Source: Branchiostoma floridae
Taxonomy: Eukaryota > Chordata > Leptocardii > Amphioxiformes > Branchiostomatidae
Length of the DNA stretch: 62,000 nucleotides
Reading direction: 5' to 3'
NCBI RefSeq assembly: GCF_000003815.2
Contig: NC_049993.1
Location: 13,553,526 to 13,615,525 of the forward strand
In this document: piece after piece, positions 12,780 through 25,393 of the stretch
Numbering within the stretch: position 1 is the first letter of the stretch
Layout: every line of letters starts with the position of its first letter
Notes under the pieces: model-generated
Databases searched by the model: none
Told to the model about the DNA's origin: nothing
Seen by the model: only the letters and a program-made list of their open reading frames with translations
Made by a program: the position numbers and the translations under genes

Positions 12780-15599
12780 ATATAGAAGTTTTATTAAGAT
12801 TAATCGTCATTACATTAGGTGCAATTGACTAGGCCGGCAGAAAATCGGACTGTCAAAAGTAATGTGCTGTGTAAGATCGACGGGCCAGCAGCGACAGTAT
12901 GTGAACAACCGGGATTGGTTCGGGCAAATCCGACCGATCAATCCCGAACACCCGATCGATCGCCGAAGCGATGGCGAAAAGTACATTTCCGTCTGGAGTC
13001 GTTAGATCGGGAAATGTTGACAAGTGTCTTTTCATGGTAGCCGGATTGGAAATAGGTGTAAGACAAGGATGTAGAACACTGATACGGTGGCGACGAAAAA
13101 CGAGCCTAGGGGGTACCGGGGAAGGTACGGGAGCGAAGCGGCGCGGAGTAAATAACCCCCCGCCCCGGGACTGACCCGTGCCCGCCAAAGGCTCCCACCG
13201 GAAAATTTCCGATTAAGGGGATGGGCGGTAGCAGATGACTTATAGAATACCTCGTAATTGCAGTTCGATTTCCCCCGGCCTAATACAATGTTAAGATATA
13301 GTGATAACATCTTCATCATATCCAACTACCCACCCGTCAAATTCCCGTATATAGGACGCAAGCGCTATTACGGGAGAAATTTAGGAGCCGAATGGAATGC
13401 GGAGTGAGGGAGGAAGAGGGTAGCAGAGGTGCCCGGACAAGGTCGGCCGTAGGGCGCCCGGTGTTGACACAAAGGGCAACAACATTAACACTGGGATATC
13501 AATTTCCGACTTGACATCCGTGAAACCGAGTGGTACGCCGCTCCAGTAGTGACGTGAGTGAAATCGACACGCCGCTGTCCCTCATCATTGGCTGGCTGAT
13601 TAAAAAGATTACTTCCCGGAAAATGGGAAGCTTACCACGCATCTATCACTAGAAATAGAACTATATTTCTACATTTGTGCTAATGTCTCTATCCGGGAGT
13701 ATATGGTACCACGGGGGCTAGCTATCGCCGCACTTGTTTTAACACACCGCGACCTCTGTGCTCCCAATATGGCCAATTTTACGCTCAGGCGAGGCACCTA
13801 TCTAAAGTTCCGTCTATACGGCAAACATAATTAAAGGAAACAAAATATAGTCATTGGGAGGTACATCAATCTTGTGAAACGGATCATCCGCTATCGATTT
13901 TTTACAACGTGGGGTTGTTAAACCACTCCTTTTTCCTGGTATGTAGTACTGCGTTTTAGATACTGTAGTTGTGCATTCCATTCCCGGAAGAACTTCCCGT
14001 AAAATAGTTTCCTGGAGTTTATAACAAATACTTACGTACGCACATTAGCCAAGATTTTGGTTTATCATAATTGCGAAATAAATAAAGAAATATAGATCTT
14101 TCAGATTGCCGATTCTGTTAGACAAACTGCTGGCAATGAGTAGTTTGGCAGTTTATGGCGGGGGCCATTTTCCTACCGCAGAAAATCGGCGTAATTTTGA
14201 GTTATGACTCAGACATTTGCAGAAATTGACAAGTATGACATTAAGGCAATGTTTCACCCCGACGTTGGGGTGACATTACTCTGCAAATAGACAGCATTTG
14301 CAGACATCATAAAAGCGCGATAACATTTACAGAAATAATAAAGCTGCCGATTGCTCTGGTGGTAGGGGTCGAACGAGCATTGACCGATACGGGACGTTAA
14401 TGCCATGGGGGTGAAACTGGACATTACACCGTATAGGGGCGGTAAACTTTCCGCAAACATATCAGTTTGGCTTGTAAAATCTTCTAATGTTTTCGAAATA
14501 AGTACTCTGAATAAAACTGAAAGAAAAGTTGTATTTTACGGTTGGAAAGTATTTTAGATTGGCGGGTTCAAGAGGGTCAGTGGACGGGGCATCAGCGCAG
14601 GTGACCCGATAAAATAAGAAGGCTACTGCGGCGAATTTTTCATCTACGCTTGCTGAAAGATATCGACGGCTTGTGTCATTACAACTGATCATTTTCCCCT
14701 AACGGCTGCGTAGATAACGGCACAAATTACACCCGAGGTGTTTGGATGCCAAAATCACTTCATTTTTCATTGAAGTTCTCTTACAAGTTTGAATGACCAT
14801 ATTGTTCGTTTCATTTCATGATTTTTATTTTTATAACATATAGAATAGTGAACTAGTCAAGACGTACGCTTACTCATAGTGTAACACAACTTATGTATAT
14901 TATAAGTACTCTCAAAACAGATGAGACTTTTTAAATCAAAGGCTTTTAGGCACTTTTGTCGGACAGGGGATTAAGAAAACTGGACAAGATAAAAAAAACT
15001 AACAAAAACACTTAAAACATGTTCGAAACTAGAACGAGTCTAAACTCTTTATAAGTATATATAGCGCCACGGTATATTATGTGCAACATATATATGGCGA
15101 ATTATGTACCAAAATAAGAATATAGATGATTCAAATAAATCTATAAAAGAAGGGATAGAATACATTTGACATTAACAAGATATTTCTATATATTCATTAG
15201 CTTTCAGACAGACGAGGACAATGTGGCACTGCACTCAAGATAGTAACTTATTCTAACAGTGCCACATACAAAACAGTGTAATTTGTGGAGGCCGCGTATT
15301 GTCCGCTTGTCATAACGCATTTGCTGTACCGATGAAACGAGACTGTGTTTTGTCCCCACATGGCTACGCAGTTGGTTAGACTAGGGGATCTATAAAAGAA
15401 AAGCCATCATTCGGCGCCTGGCCGGGTAAATTTCATGGTCCGTGCACAAAACATGTGTTGATCCCACAAATTAATTGAGTAACCTCGTTTGGCAAGTCTA
15501 TTATAATGTAATTTTCGCAGTGTGAGTGGAAAGGAATAGACAGCGGGGGAACTATCTAGGGTGGCTGCGGACTTGTAATACTGTAAGCCCTTGTCACAA
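12780..15599. other. Non-coding upstream region, CpG-rich at the left
   Basis: 12830-13510 is GC- and CpG-rich compared with its surroundings. A run at 13100-13200 (CCGGGG, GGCGCGG, CCCCCCGCCCCGGG) holds overlapping open frames on both strands with no recognisable motif. The rest is AT-rich and featureless by eye. It could contain distal regulatory DNA for Dmrt3, but nothing in the sequence proves that. Confidence 0.35.
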
Positions 15600-16190
15600 C
15601 TAGCCGACCATGGCCTCCCGACATTCTCCAGACCATGGTTGGGAGTAAGTCGTGAACAAAGTCGCCTGTGGTTGGGAATTGGTAGGTGAAGTTCCCTAAT
15701 CTTTAAAAGTCGTCTGCACTAACAGACCATGCATCATGAAAATAAAAATAGCCAGCGTCGTCCTCATGACCTTCTCTAGACGTCGACCATGGTCGGGAAT
15801 TGGTCGTGAACATGGTCGCCCGTGGTTGGGAATTGGTCGGTGAAGTTGCCGTCCAGTCTTTAAAAGTCGTCTGCCCCAGCCGACTATGAATTTTTTGGGG
15901 AAAAAGCCGGCTATGGCTTCCAATCTTATCTAGACAATGGTTGGGAGTTAGTCGTGGGTAACCTTATCTGTGGTTGAGAGTTGGTCGGCGAGGTTGCCAT
16001 CTCGTCTTTAAAAAGTCGTCTTCAACAGCCAACTATGAAGCTAAAAGATAAAACTCGAGAAATCATATTATACTTGGATGCGACCAGAGGAGCGAACTGG
16101 AAGTAGAATATAATGGATTCCAGGCTACTCCCAACCTAGTGCCGATCTTGCCTGGTTGGGGAGTGGTCGGGAGCAAAGTCGTGGAAAGAT
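15600..16190. repeat. Degenerate ~150-bp tandem repeat, three copies and a fragment
   Basis: Units share CCATGGTTGGGA, GGTCG(T/G)GAA, GTGGTTGGGAATTGGT, GAAGTT and CTTTAAAAGTCGTCT. Copies lie at about 15600-15735, 15780-15890 and 15905-16040. A partial copy (GGTTGGGGAGTGGTCGGGAG) lies near 16155. Divergence is high and the array has probably been decaying for a long time. Confidence 0.75.
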
Positions 16191-17595
16191 CCTGAATGTA
16201 TGACGGCAGAGGCCTAAAATTAACTTCAAATGGAAAATCATCCCCGTGAACTCTAGGAAAGGCCGGTAGACTTTAAAATATATCGGTACAAAGTCTAAAA
16301 CGTAGTCATGTAATGAAAGAATCGTAGTATACAAGTAATACAAATTGTTCAATGGCTGCCTTGTCATGAAGTTTTGGTCCAAAAAGTTTGTCACGCGAAA
16401 TTACTGTAGAACAACGTATTTCAAATCCGTTCATGTGTAGCTAATCATTTTAAGTTCAAAAGAATAATCCCAATCATGTTCAGCTTTGTTCGCAAATGAT
16501 CTTCATAATTGTGTTCAATTGATACCATTCATAACTTGGATTTGATTTTATAATTTTGAGCCATAATTTGCCGAGGATGAATGCGGTAATTAACAAGTAG
16601 CCGGTTGTGAGAACACCCCCCCCCCCAAGAGTGCAATACAATTAGAATATAATATCAAAATGAGTGACCTGTCTACGCACACAAATTTTGCGCCCGTTAT
16701 GAGAGAATGGAGGGTGCCGCTAGGGGAGAATCGACCGTTAATGAATAATTTCAAAAGAACACGTGCTCCAATCAGCGCGCTTATTAATGGCAACGTTTTC
16801 CAACCGCTCGGCAATTTGTAAAAATTATGTGGACAGCGCCCTGGAAGGTGAATAAGAGACCTTTTGAGCGTGAGTTTTGAGGGTGGTGTGGAGTAGGATT
16901 CAGTGTCCCTGGCCCGTGTAGATGACACGCGCTGAAACACAAAAGATTAGCAGGGAAGCGAGAACAGGGCAACTATTTATTTGCCTGATGTGTAGACGGT
17001 CGGTTTAGGTGCAGTCTTGCCGGGTCTGAGGGTAGGACACCGTCGGCACGCATCGCGACTTCCCCCGAAGAACCAGTCTGAACTACTCCGTCGTTCCCAG
17101 CAGGACACGTTCGGCACCCATCGTCGACTTTCGTCAGAGGACGACCTAGCTAAAGTACTTTTCAATGATTTCACGTGGTTTTATATACAACCACTTGCAA
17201 CTACTTCTCCAAAAAGGTACGCCATCGACTTCCCCTTTTCAGTCACTGTAAACTTGTTGTGAACGTTTATGTACCGAAGCGAAGGACACAAACCATTGTT
17301 TTGAAGACGTAAAAGAAGAAGGAGAAAGCGTCGAGACAGGTGGTTTGTTTTAAGTTTTGTCTTCCACTGTCCTATAAACTAGAGCACCTGTCGTACACTC
17401 AGCCAGGTGGGCAGGTGATCTTTGCCACCTGCAAAACTTAGCGACTCGGTAAAAACAAAAACAAGCTTTGCCCAAGAGGACAGGGACTTGTATACTTGAT
17501 ACGAAGGACTTGTAAAAACACCGCGTTGGCTCAGAGAGAAAAGACAGACGAGAAGTCGGGAGAAGAGAAGTGTTATCTTTCCCGGTCACTGAGAG
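16191..17595. other. Upstream flank and presumed 5' untranslated region of Dmrt3
   Basis: There is an 11-base C run at 16616-16626. GC content rises from about 16990 towards the Dmrt3 start. No protein motif is seen. The 5' end of the transcript cannot be fixed from sequence alone. Confidence 0.4.
17181..17190 (+). promoter_or_regulatory. Weak TATA-like box upstream of Dmrt3
   Basis: TTATATACAA lies about 410 bases before the Dmrt3 start codon, in a region of rising GC content. If it is used, transcription would start near 17212. An upstream ATG near 17270 would then be in the leader. Many developmental promoters lack TATA boxes, so this is only a candidate. Confidence 0.2.
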
Positions 17596-18073
17596 ATGGA
17601 GAGCAACCCGATCCCACCAGCTTACTCCTCGGCGCCCCCGTACCTGTTCTACCCACCGCCCGGGCACCCCAGCTCCCGGGTCCAGCAGAGGACCCCCAAG
17701 TGCGCCCGCTGTCGCAACCACGGCGTCCTCTCCTGGCTGAAGGGCCACAAGAGATACTGCCGCTTCAAGGACTGCATGTGTGAGAAGTGTATCCTCATCG
17801 CGGAGCGACAGAGAGTCATGGCGGCGCAAGTTGCACTGAGACGGCAACAAGCACAAGAGCAGAGCATCCTACAACAGTTCGGCTTCGCACCGCCGGTCTT
17901 CCCGACGGGACCGAACAAGGCAGGCCACCCGCCACCGCCACTACCGACGACTTCGAGCGGGGCCGTCGGGGAGAGACCCCCGCAGCCAGACGGCGGCCCA
18001 GGGCCGGAGATCGGCGGGATTGAGACCGAGAAGACCGACAGTGAGCGGCCGGGCCCACGACACGAGAACGATG
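17596..18073 (+). CDS. Dmrt3: Dmrt3 exon 1: DM-domain transcription factor
   Basis: This exon encodes residues 1-159 plus the first base of codon 160. The DM domain spans about residues 32-86 and has all eight zinc ligands in the intertwined order: C36, C39, H42, H51, C55, C60, C62 and C65. It is followed by the basic recognition helix around [16 protein letters not shown], which binds DNA in the minor groove. The wording [20 protein letters not shown] and CEKCILI is diagnostic of Dmrt3 rather than of Dmrt4/5 (VVSALKG, WKDCMC) or Dmrt2 (VVSCLKG, WRDCQC). The exon then runs into a proline- and acid-rich linker and ends at ATG|GTAAGT, a good donor. The start is the first in-frame ATG (context GAGAGATGG), 31 codons before the DM domain. 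In vertebrates Dmrt3 acts in the nucleus and specifies spinal commissural interneurons; that role here is inference. Confidence 0.96.
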
Positions 18074-18585
18074 GTAAGTGGAACACATTTGTACCATGTG
18101 TGAAACATACTTTTACCTTGCTGCTCTTTAATGTTCTCTTTAAGTGATCTGCTTCTCCCACAAATGATTCTTTTGAGTCTTTTGTACGTAGGCAACCCGG
18201 CTAGATGCCAGAAGGGTATACGTATTTCACACAAAGTCTCGCTTCTATACAGTTGGTCTAAGGTAATATAAACTACACTAAAACCTGTACATATGACCAT
18301 TTCTATGTTATGTCACAAAGGTGGTGAAGTTAAAACTGCCATGTGGACATTGTATGGGACCGTCGGCAAAAGTTCTTCTATACACGTCTATTAAGCAAAT
18401 TATGATATATTTTCAGACAAAAAAAAATAAAAGCATTCGATTGCACGGTCTTGAAATTTGACACAAAATGTTACATTCAAATGACAGGTTACGGAAGATA
18501 TTCATGGCCCCAAGTCGCCAGGCGTTCTTATTTTCACGATTTCTTGTTTTAAAAGACAAAACGCACGCAGGTAACACTGCAACTA

Positions 18586-18815
18586 TATCGTACGTCCTGA
18601 AGAAAACGTCGCCGTCGCATTCGTCGTAGTTTGTGGTGCGATTTTGATGTCATAGCATAGGATTTTCAGGCAGGCTGTGACAGAACCAACCACCGACAAG
18701 GATCTAAGACAGTCTTTTTCGCTACAAGTCAGCTGAATTTTGTACGACACACGTACAACTATTCCAAGAATGTCCTCCATTTGCGATCTTACGGCGATCG
18801 CACGATGCTTTTGAC
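18586..18815. repeat. Dispersed repeat, copy 1 (Dmrt3 intron)
   Basis: It shares TTGTCGTAG or TCGTCGTAG, TTTTGATGTC, CTGTGACAGAACCA, AAGACAG, ATTTTGTACGACA, ACAACTAT and TACG.CGATC(G/A)CA with 23246-23452, in the same order and orientation. The ends contain inverted CGTCGTA/TACGACG-type words, so a MITE is plausible. Confidence 0.65.
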
Positions 18816-21299
18816 CAGGGGCTGTAAGTAGAAAAGATTACCAGATTGCGAGCCCGAATACCATAGGAATGTCTTAACTCCGAAAACTCACACTGTTTCC
18901 AAATCCTCGAACTAAAACGAAAAGAAAGGAACCCCTGCCACGAAAACAAACGTACGTTTCAAACTCAATTTCATTCTTTGAAAACTGACATTCAAAACCC
19001 CTTTTTGTTCAACGCGTTTTGTAGTACACAGTACCTACAGTAGACTCAAGTGGTTGTTTCCATGTTTGAGAATGGGCGCGGCGTGGGGCGGTATACAGTT
19101 ATTTCTCGTTGTCTACAATAGCTTACAGATAAACTCAGCCCGTGTGTGGTCGGTACTTGAAAACAACACTACAACCCTTCTAACTCCAAAAGGATACCGA
19201 GATTTTCAGTATTCCTCTGTTCGTTTGTAATGCTCTTAAGAGGACACACCTGCACTTTAAGTAAAGGAGTGTCGCGAAGTTGTTTGTGTAAAGTGTTGAC
19301 CAGGTGCACAACAAGGCTTAATTCCTACCTAACACTTTCTCTGAAACAATAAGATAGAAATACTACCTAAGCTTATCGTGTTTGTGAATGAAGATACCTT
19401 AAGACTAGAGCAAAAATATGACAACGTTTTCTTGTCCTTACTTTTAAGAGGGTAAAAGGCTTCGATTTAATTTTGTTTTATCTAAAGAAAAATAACATAA
19501 ACTGTCATTTTTCCACTACAAATTTAACACTATATCACACATTGGTTATTTACTCTTTCGTTTCTTCGTTCATTTGTGTTAAAGTTTGTGTTATATTCCA
19601 TCGCCTATTTTGCCCTTTCTTCGTTTTCCTTAGTTTCTACACCGTACAATATTCCTTTATAGCGATTTCTGTAAATAGAAACAATAAAAGATTCATTCGT
19701 ATTCACTAGAAAGCCTATGTTTACGGCGAAATTGAACAAACTATGAACATTAGCTGCTTTATGATAAAAACATTTACTGTATGGAAAGAGTTAAAAGAAG
19801 GAACCGAATATGTGTGGCATACATGTAGCGAAATGGCATTCGCCTTAATAACACTTTTGTTGGGAGAATAATTTTGTAGTGACAATGTTCGTGGTCTTCC
19901 TGTTACAAATATGCTTGATCAAGTTAACATTTTAATTATGTCGAGACAATTTTAAACAAAACAGAAATGCGACACAAAACATGTAAGCTTGTGTTACCCT
20001 TGACTTTATAATGGGAGTATAATTGGGGCCTTCGGGAACGAAAAGTATGATATAACAGACACCAAACTACACAAGACGTAAAGAGTATAGTCGTGGGCAT
20101 CATTTGTGTACAACTTTACGTATACATTTTTCTATTTTGTCGTTTCCACAAACAGCCGGCCGGGCGGGCCCCTATTTGGAAAAGTGACGTTAGCTTTATA
20201 GAAGATACGTGTGTGTTTTGGATTGTAAGTTAAAGGGAATTACGCATCCTTGTTTGCGTTTGTTACTTTGTTTCTTTGACAACCGAAGAAACAGATAGAT
20301 CCCTTCTGTTTACATCTTGATCTTTGCTAATCTCTCTATACAAAGCAATGCCTGTGTTCCGAATTGTTCTCTTGACACGCGTTCTGAAACTAGCAGTGTT
20401 TTATAGGATGTTAATGTTTCCAATTCATATGTATCACGGAAAAGATATTGTTTTGCTAGAATTTTCAACAAGACAGAAAGCAATGGAAATATAGAGCCCT
20501 ATTGTAACATTTTTGCCACTGATTTGACAACAAATCCTAGATTTTCAGCACATCACATTTGTACGCTACGAATACTGCTTGGCAATGTGATATATCCTGA
20601 GGAATATTCAACTAATTACGTTAAGAAATTCCCAAAACGTTGCGTGTCGTCTATCTCTTCAATTCTACGATAGCGGCCTCTAGAAATTGCACATAGAGAA
20701 ATAGGAGAGCAAACTTTGTTTCGTTCTATAGATCGATCTATTGAGATTTACAGCATTCCAGGAAGGATTGACATAACAGGTGACTGTCACCTTTTCATGA
20801 TGTCAACCCGGAGGCCTGGCTGTAAGGTGTGGTCCACTCACACTGGGAAGGACCCCTACCATTTTCGATGAGTGTGGTGGGATCTCAAACTTTTTCAAGG
20901 TGTGACTCTCCTCAGACACAAGACCTCCACTTTAGGTCCTATCAAAGATGATGATAATTATACATTTCTTTACTAGAATGAAAGCGTTCTTTTGCGTTTT
21001 GAATAATGATGATAATAAATTTAGTGGAAATTCATGCCCAAAGGCTAATTGCAAGTATACATGGGAATGCAATAATGATAAAAATGATCATAAGACATAG
21101 AACACAGTAATATATTAAACGTAAAGCGAAATGAAAATGGTCATCTAGTGCTACTACAATTCTACACGCTTGCTATTGGGTTTGTTTCCTTTTCTGTGTG
21201 CTGTGGAAATTTCCGACATTGCGGGAGATATATGCATATGGTGGTGTTAGTAGAAAGACATTGTCAATAGTGTGAGGGAATAGGTTGGTGGGAAGGCCG

Positions 21300-21440
21300 A
21301 TGGAAAAAACGGATGAAAGGAAAAGGTCACGATTTTTCCCACCAACCTCTGCTTGGAGGGTAGGATCTGCTACGGATTTGAACCCAGAACCCTCAGGTTG
21401 TATTGAGCTCGTTTGCAGATCCTTTGCAGGTGTCACGGAT
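21300..21440 (-). repeat. tRNA-like fragment, probable SINE piece
   Basis: On the - strand GGTTCAAATCC (about 21370-21380) matches a pol III B box. It is followed by CCAAGCAGAGGTTGGTGGGAAAAA, whose AAGCAGAGGTT word recurs at 57549 and 57909. No A box or cloverleaf could be traced, so it is a decayed element and not a functional tRNA gene. Confidence 0.4.
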
Positions 21441-23245
21441 TATGTGTGACAGCGGTTAGAATTGAGGGATTAGTGAAGTTGGGTGGGACGGAGAAAGGAC
21501 CACGGTCCCTTACACCGGCACAATGCAGGCAGGAAACAACCGTCAAACTGTGTGTGTGTAATACATGTATCACCTGCGTGTACACTACACGTGGGAACAC
21601 ATATTTTGACACCTGTCTCGCCTGTATGAAAACACACTTAAATTTGCACCTGTAAATGTTACCACCTGTACGTGCACCTTTTAGCGGACTCCCGTTGTTT
21701 TTCCCCTTGCTTGCTGAATCTGGTTTACGCTTAACTATGTCTGTCGGGATCTTATAATCTTCGGTAATACCATGATTTTTCTCAAAATATATATCTTGTA
21801 TACAATGTATGTCAAAAAGTTACTTGGAAACTCAGTCCATTTGATAGCTAACATTTTTCGTCAAACGTTTACACAAATATTGTCAGTGGCTAGCATTATG
21901 AAATAATGCTTCATCTTATTCTATTTCTTCTTGACGATTCTCTTGATATATACGTCCATACTTTAGGTCCTTTTATTTTATTTTATCTATCTTATTATTC
22001 CTGAACATGAAATAATCATTAGTCTCATGTCATTTCTTGATATTTCTACGGATTATATGTCAATAGAAAGTATTATAGTTTCCATTTTCTTCTTCCTGGA
22101 CTTAAAATAATCTTTCATCTAATCCAATTTCTTCTTAACGATTTCTTTATATTTTACGGATAATACGTCTATAGGAAGGTTCATTTAATTCTTCCTGGAT
22201 ATGAAATGATTCTTCATCTTATTGTATTTCTTCTAGAAGATTTCCTGATACCGTTAATCATAGTATGTACATTAGATGAAATTAAAAGAAAGTATTTTCT
22301 TTTAATTTCCGTTTTATTCTTCCTGGTCATGAAATAATACTAAATCTTATTCTTTCTTCTGGACAATTTCTAACAAATTTGTAAAGCACTAAAGGATTGT
22401 ACGTTCACGGGAATTTTTTTCTGTTGTTGAATGTAGAAATGGAGCGCATCGAAAGTGACACGTGTTGACAAACGAACCCTCATGTCCCTTCATTAACTAC
22501 ACGCAGAAGTAAACAGAAAGCTCATCCTCAAACGACAGAGTGAAAAAAACACAGGTGTCGACAGAGAAGTTTCGGTATTTCTACAGTGACCTAGTACTCA
22601 GCCAACCCTACACAATGGGCTGTATTTGCCTAGCACCCGTGCCTGTATACTGTGTCTCTCTACTTAGCTGTCTGTATGCACGATTTATTTACCAGCCCCT
22701 TTGTCCAACCCTCGTTACCACTATGTTACGGAGGGGTCTAAGTATTTCAAAGCAAATGTTCCCAATCCAAATACAAGCGCGGACCGTGGTTTGTGTAAAC
22801 GGCGTTTGGAGGGAGAAGCGTTGGCGGGAATGCCACCGAAAGGCTTAGACCAAGGGTATCGGGGCTGGAAGCGATATCCTTGGGTTCATAAACACAGTAG
22901 ACCCGGCCGGGTAATTTGTACGGATACACGTGTCGCCTTTCAACGCCTTTATGAACAGGAATGTCGAACGTAACACTTGTCATTCAACGGTTAGGGAATC
23001 TGTTTGTGGAATTTTTTCTGCGTTTTAAAAAAATAGGTCAGTTCTAGATTCGCGAATACACATAAGAAATACATGGTAATCTTTTGATACTCAATTGTGT
23101 GTGTGAAAATGGACGGGAAATTTAGATTGTTTGGACAGTTAAATCTGTATGCAGCTTGTAGAATTGGATAAAGGATGTCACGGTTTTGATTGTTGTTTAC
23201 AAAAGGTGGATATTTAACGGTCATTAGACCCGTACTAAAGTGCTA

Positions 23246-23452
23246 GTCACTTACGGCGCGGTGACATTTGTCGTAGAACTGTCGTACGATAGTTTTGATG
23301 TCGCAGACTGTGTGACAGAACCAATTTACAGAAAATGATTCAATAAAGCTTTTATCTGTGCCAAGACAGCCAGATTTTGTACGACATGTCCACAACTATC
23401 ACCAATTACGTGAAGTCATTTTGTGATCCGTACGACGATCACAAGACTAAAG
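23246..23452. repeat. Dispersed repeat, copy 2 (Dmrt3 intron)
   Basis: Same family and orientation as 18586-18815, ending about 200 bases before the exon 2 acceptor. A weaker third relative may lie at 45230-45330 (CAGTACGACATACG, GATCGTACGACAATGTGAC). Confidence 0.65.
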
Positions 23453-23652
23453 TAACCTTGTTTTCACTGCATAAATGTTAGTTGTGTGAACGGGAACAAA
23501 CGCGAATGAGTGTTGGTATCTTAGTTTTCACGCAATCTTTTTTTCTATCAAAGAATGTGTTCATCAATAAACCCAAAATCAAAAGTATGTCGATGTTTTG
23601 TTTGTTTGTTTTACAATTCTTATTTTTAATTGTGTTGTTCCGCTTTCTACAG

Positions 23653-24836
23653 CAAGCGCAAGGGACGGAGAAAACCGTGTCTTGTCACCACCACTGAAGA
23701 CCCCATCTCCATCTCTCCATGGCAACGGCACCAGCCCCGCCCAGCAACAACAAGATGGCGACCATTCGGGACCTTTCGGTGGTGCAGACGACAACCATAG
23801 CAACGGGGAGGACGCCGCCTCCTCCGACGGCAAGGCGGACACCGACGGTCCAGACACCGGCGTCCACCTCGAGAGCGACGCTCCGAAAGACGCTTCGCTA
23901 TCCCCGAAGATTGCCGAAAAGCCTCCCGATGGCACCCGACGATTTCCTCCGACCGATTTTCCCCGATTCTTCTCTCCCGAGCATTTTCTCAGCCCCGCTG
24001 ACCGCGCCCTTGCTAACAGCAACCTCCCTCCTATCTACACCCTATCCAAACTCTTCCCCTCTCACAAGACCGATGTTTTACACTTAGTCTTAAAGGGGTG
24101 TAACGGCGACCTAGTCAGTGCTATAGAAGTCCTTCTGTCTAGCAAAGGGAATCCGCTAAGCGAGGACATGTTGAAAAATCCTCTAGTCATTCCCTCCTCC
24201 GCTTCCCAGTGTCCGTCCATTTTCCGAGCGGCACAGAACACCGACACGGACTCAAACGGGTCGGCTTTCCGAGTCCCCCGGCCAACTCACGACCACTGCG
24301 GCCTGTTCATGCCGGCTCACCCCTCCAAGCTCCCCCACCCTCACGCTCCCAAACCCCCCATCCCCAACATCCCCCCTTTCCTCCTTAACCCCTTTATGGC
24401 GGCGAATCGTCTCAGCACTACCGGCGCGCCGTCGCTAGGGGGCGGGATTGACATCAACCTGTTAGACACCCTTGCTGCGCACAACAGCCGACCTCTGTCC
24501 TGTCAGCGAGCCGCCCTCGACATCCAAAACAACAGCGTCTTCAGCCCGGCCCGTCTGAGTGTCGGCATCCCCCTCCCCCCTGCGAAGCTATCATCCCGTG
24601 TGTCCGACTCCACCCAACCTCTCCCGATCCCGAGGAAGGACGACTTCTCGGCAACGCTCGGACACCTTCGGCAGTCGTCGGAACCGCCGATTTCGCTGTC
24701 CGACGACTTTCCGGAGAAGCATCGTCATCACCAAGACCCGATGACGACCAGATCGGACAGCCTGCAGGACTCGCGACGAGAGGTAGGGGCGCTGCTGCTC
24801 CAGCCTGCACGGGTAGGGCTAGACGACACCAGATAA
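23653..24836 (+). CDS. Dmrt3: Dmrt3 exon 2: linker, DMA domain and C-terminal tail
   Basis: It completes codon 160 and encodes up to residue 553, ending LDDTR and TAA. Residues 160-285 are low-complexity, rich in proline, aspartate and serine. A DMA domain (a small UBA/CUE-like helical fold in Dmrt3/4/5) covers about 286-321: LSKLFPSHKTDVLHLVLKGC then NGDLVSAIEVLLSS. The LVSAIEVLLSS ending and the downstream SAFRVP motif (around residue 360) match my knowledge of vertebrate DMRT3, which confirms the orthology from outside the DM domain. The tail is proline-rich with many short polar runs and no further domain. At 553 aa it is somewhat longer than vertebrate DMRT3, mainly because of the linker. 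The open frame continues upstream of the acceptor into the intron, but that part is not coding. Confidence 0.94.
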
Positions 24837-25393
24837 AGTTCTTCGTACTTGAATTAAGACTTTGAAAATCCATTGAAAATATGGCCAAAAGTCGTCCAAC
24901 ATTCTTACCAGTGTTAGACATTGATACATATGCTACAAATGAAATGTGACGTAATGTCACCAATCTTTGTGTATAGAAACATCCCAACTGGCGACCTCAT
25001 ATTACCTTTCCCTACGATGTGTACAAAGTAGTTATATGCGATCAAATGCTATCATTAAATAACGAGCTGTTATTAGCAAATCCAATCAACATACATGTAT
25101 ACAGTATAACGTATACACAGTACCGTTATTTAGATGCATGTATTAAGAATCTCGCCATATACAAGCAGCATATAATATAGCAGATAGGAGACAAAAAACG
25201 TGCCATTTTGAGCTACAGCAACTGGCACATTTTGTATATATTACGAAGGCCGCATTGAAGATTATAGGACCCCACATGCATCTAAAGGGTGATTGCGCAA
25301 TCTTTATTACCCCCATATTGATATCACAGTGGACTCATCGTATATTTCCTATCGATATTTCTGTATATACTATCCGTGTATGACAGCAATAAA
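24837..25393 (+). other. Presumed Dmrt3 3' untranslated region
   Basis: The sequence turns AT-rich immediately after the stop. The first good AATAAA is at 25388-25393, with an ATTAAA variant near 25054. Either could direct cleavage; the true end is not determined. Confidence 0.4.

Larger units (their letters stand above)
18074..23652 (+). other. Dmrt3 intron (5579 bp)
   Basis: It starts GTAAGT and ends in a pyrimidine-rich CCGCTTTCTACAG. It splits codon 160 after base one; the join GCA restores the open frame of exon 2. It contains two copies of one dispersed repeat (18586-18815 and 23246-23452), a tRNA-like B-box fragment (21330-21430) and an AT-rich stretch at 21900-22400 with recurring CTTATTCTATTTCTTCT-like text. 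No alternative exon could be supported. Confidence 0.9.

Noticed and set aside
12109-12832. Open frames of 233 and 239 codons on both strands
   Set aside because: They consist almost entirely of the N gap.
12853-13188. 111-codon - strand frame in CpG-rich DNA
   Set aside because: It overlaps open frames on the other strand and has no motif; the low stop density is explained by GC content.
17350-18300. Antisense and alternate frames over Dmrt3 exon 1 (up to 170 codons)
   Set aside because: Shadows of the DM-domain exon. The same holds for the - strand frames at 23579-24022 and 24541-24987 over exon 2.
21360-21385. Functional tRNA gene in the Dmrt3 intron
   Set aside because: Only a B-box-like word is present; there is no A box or acceptor stem.
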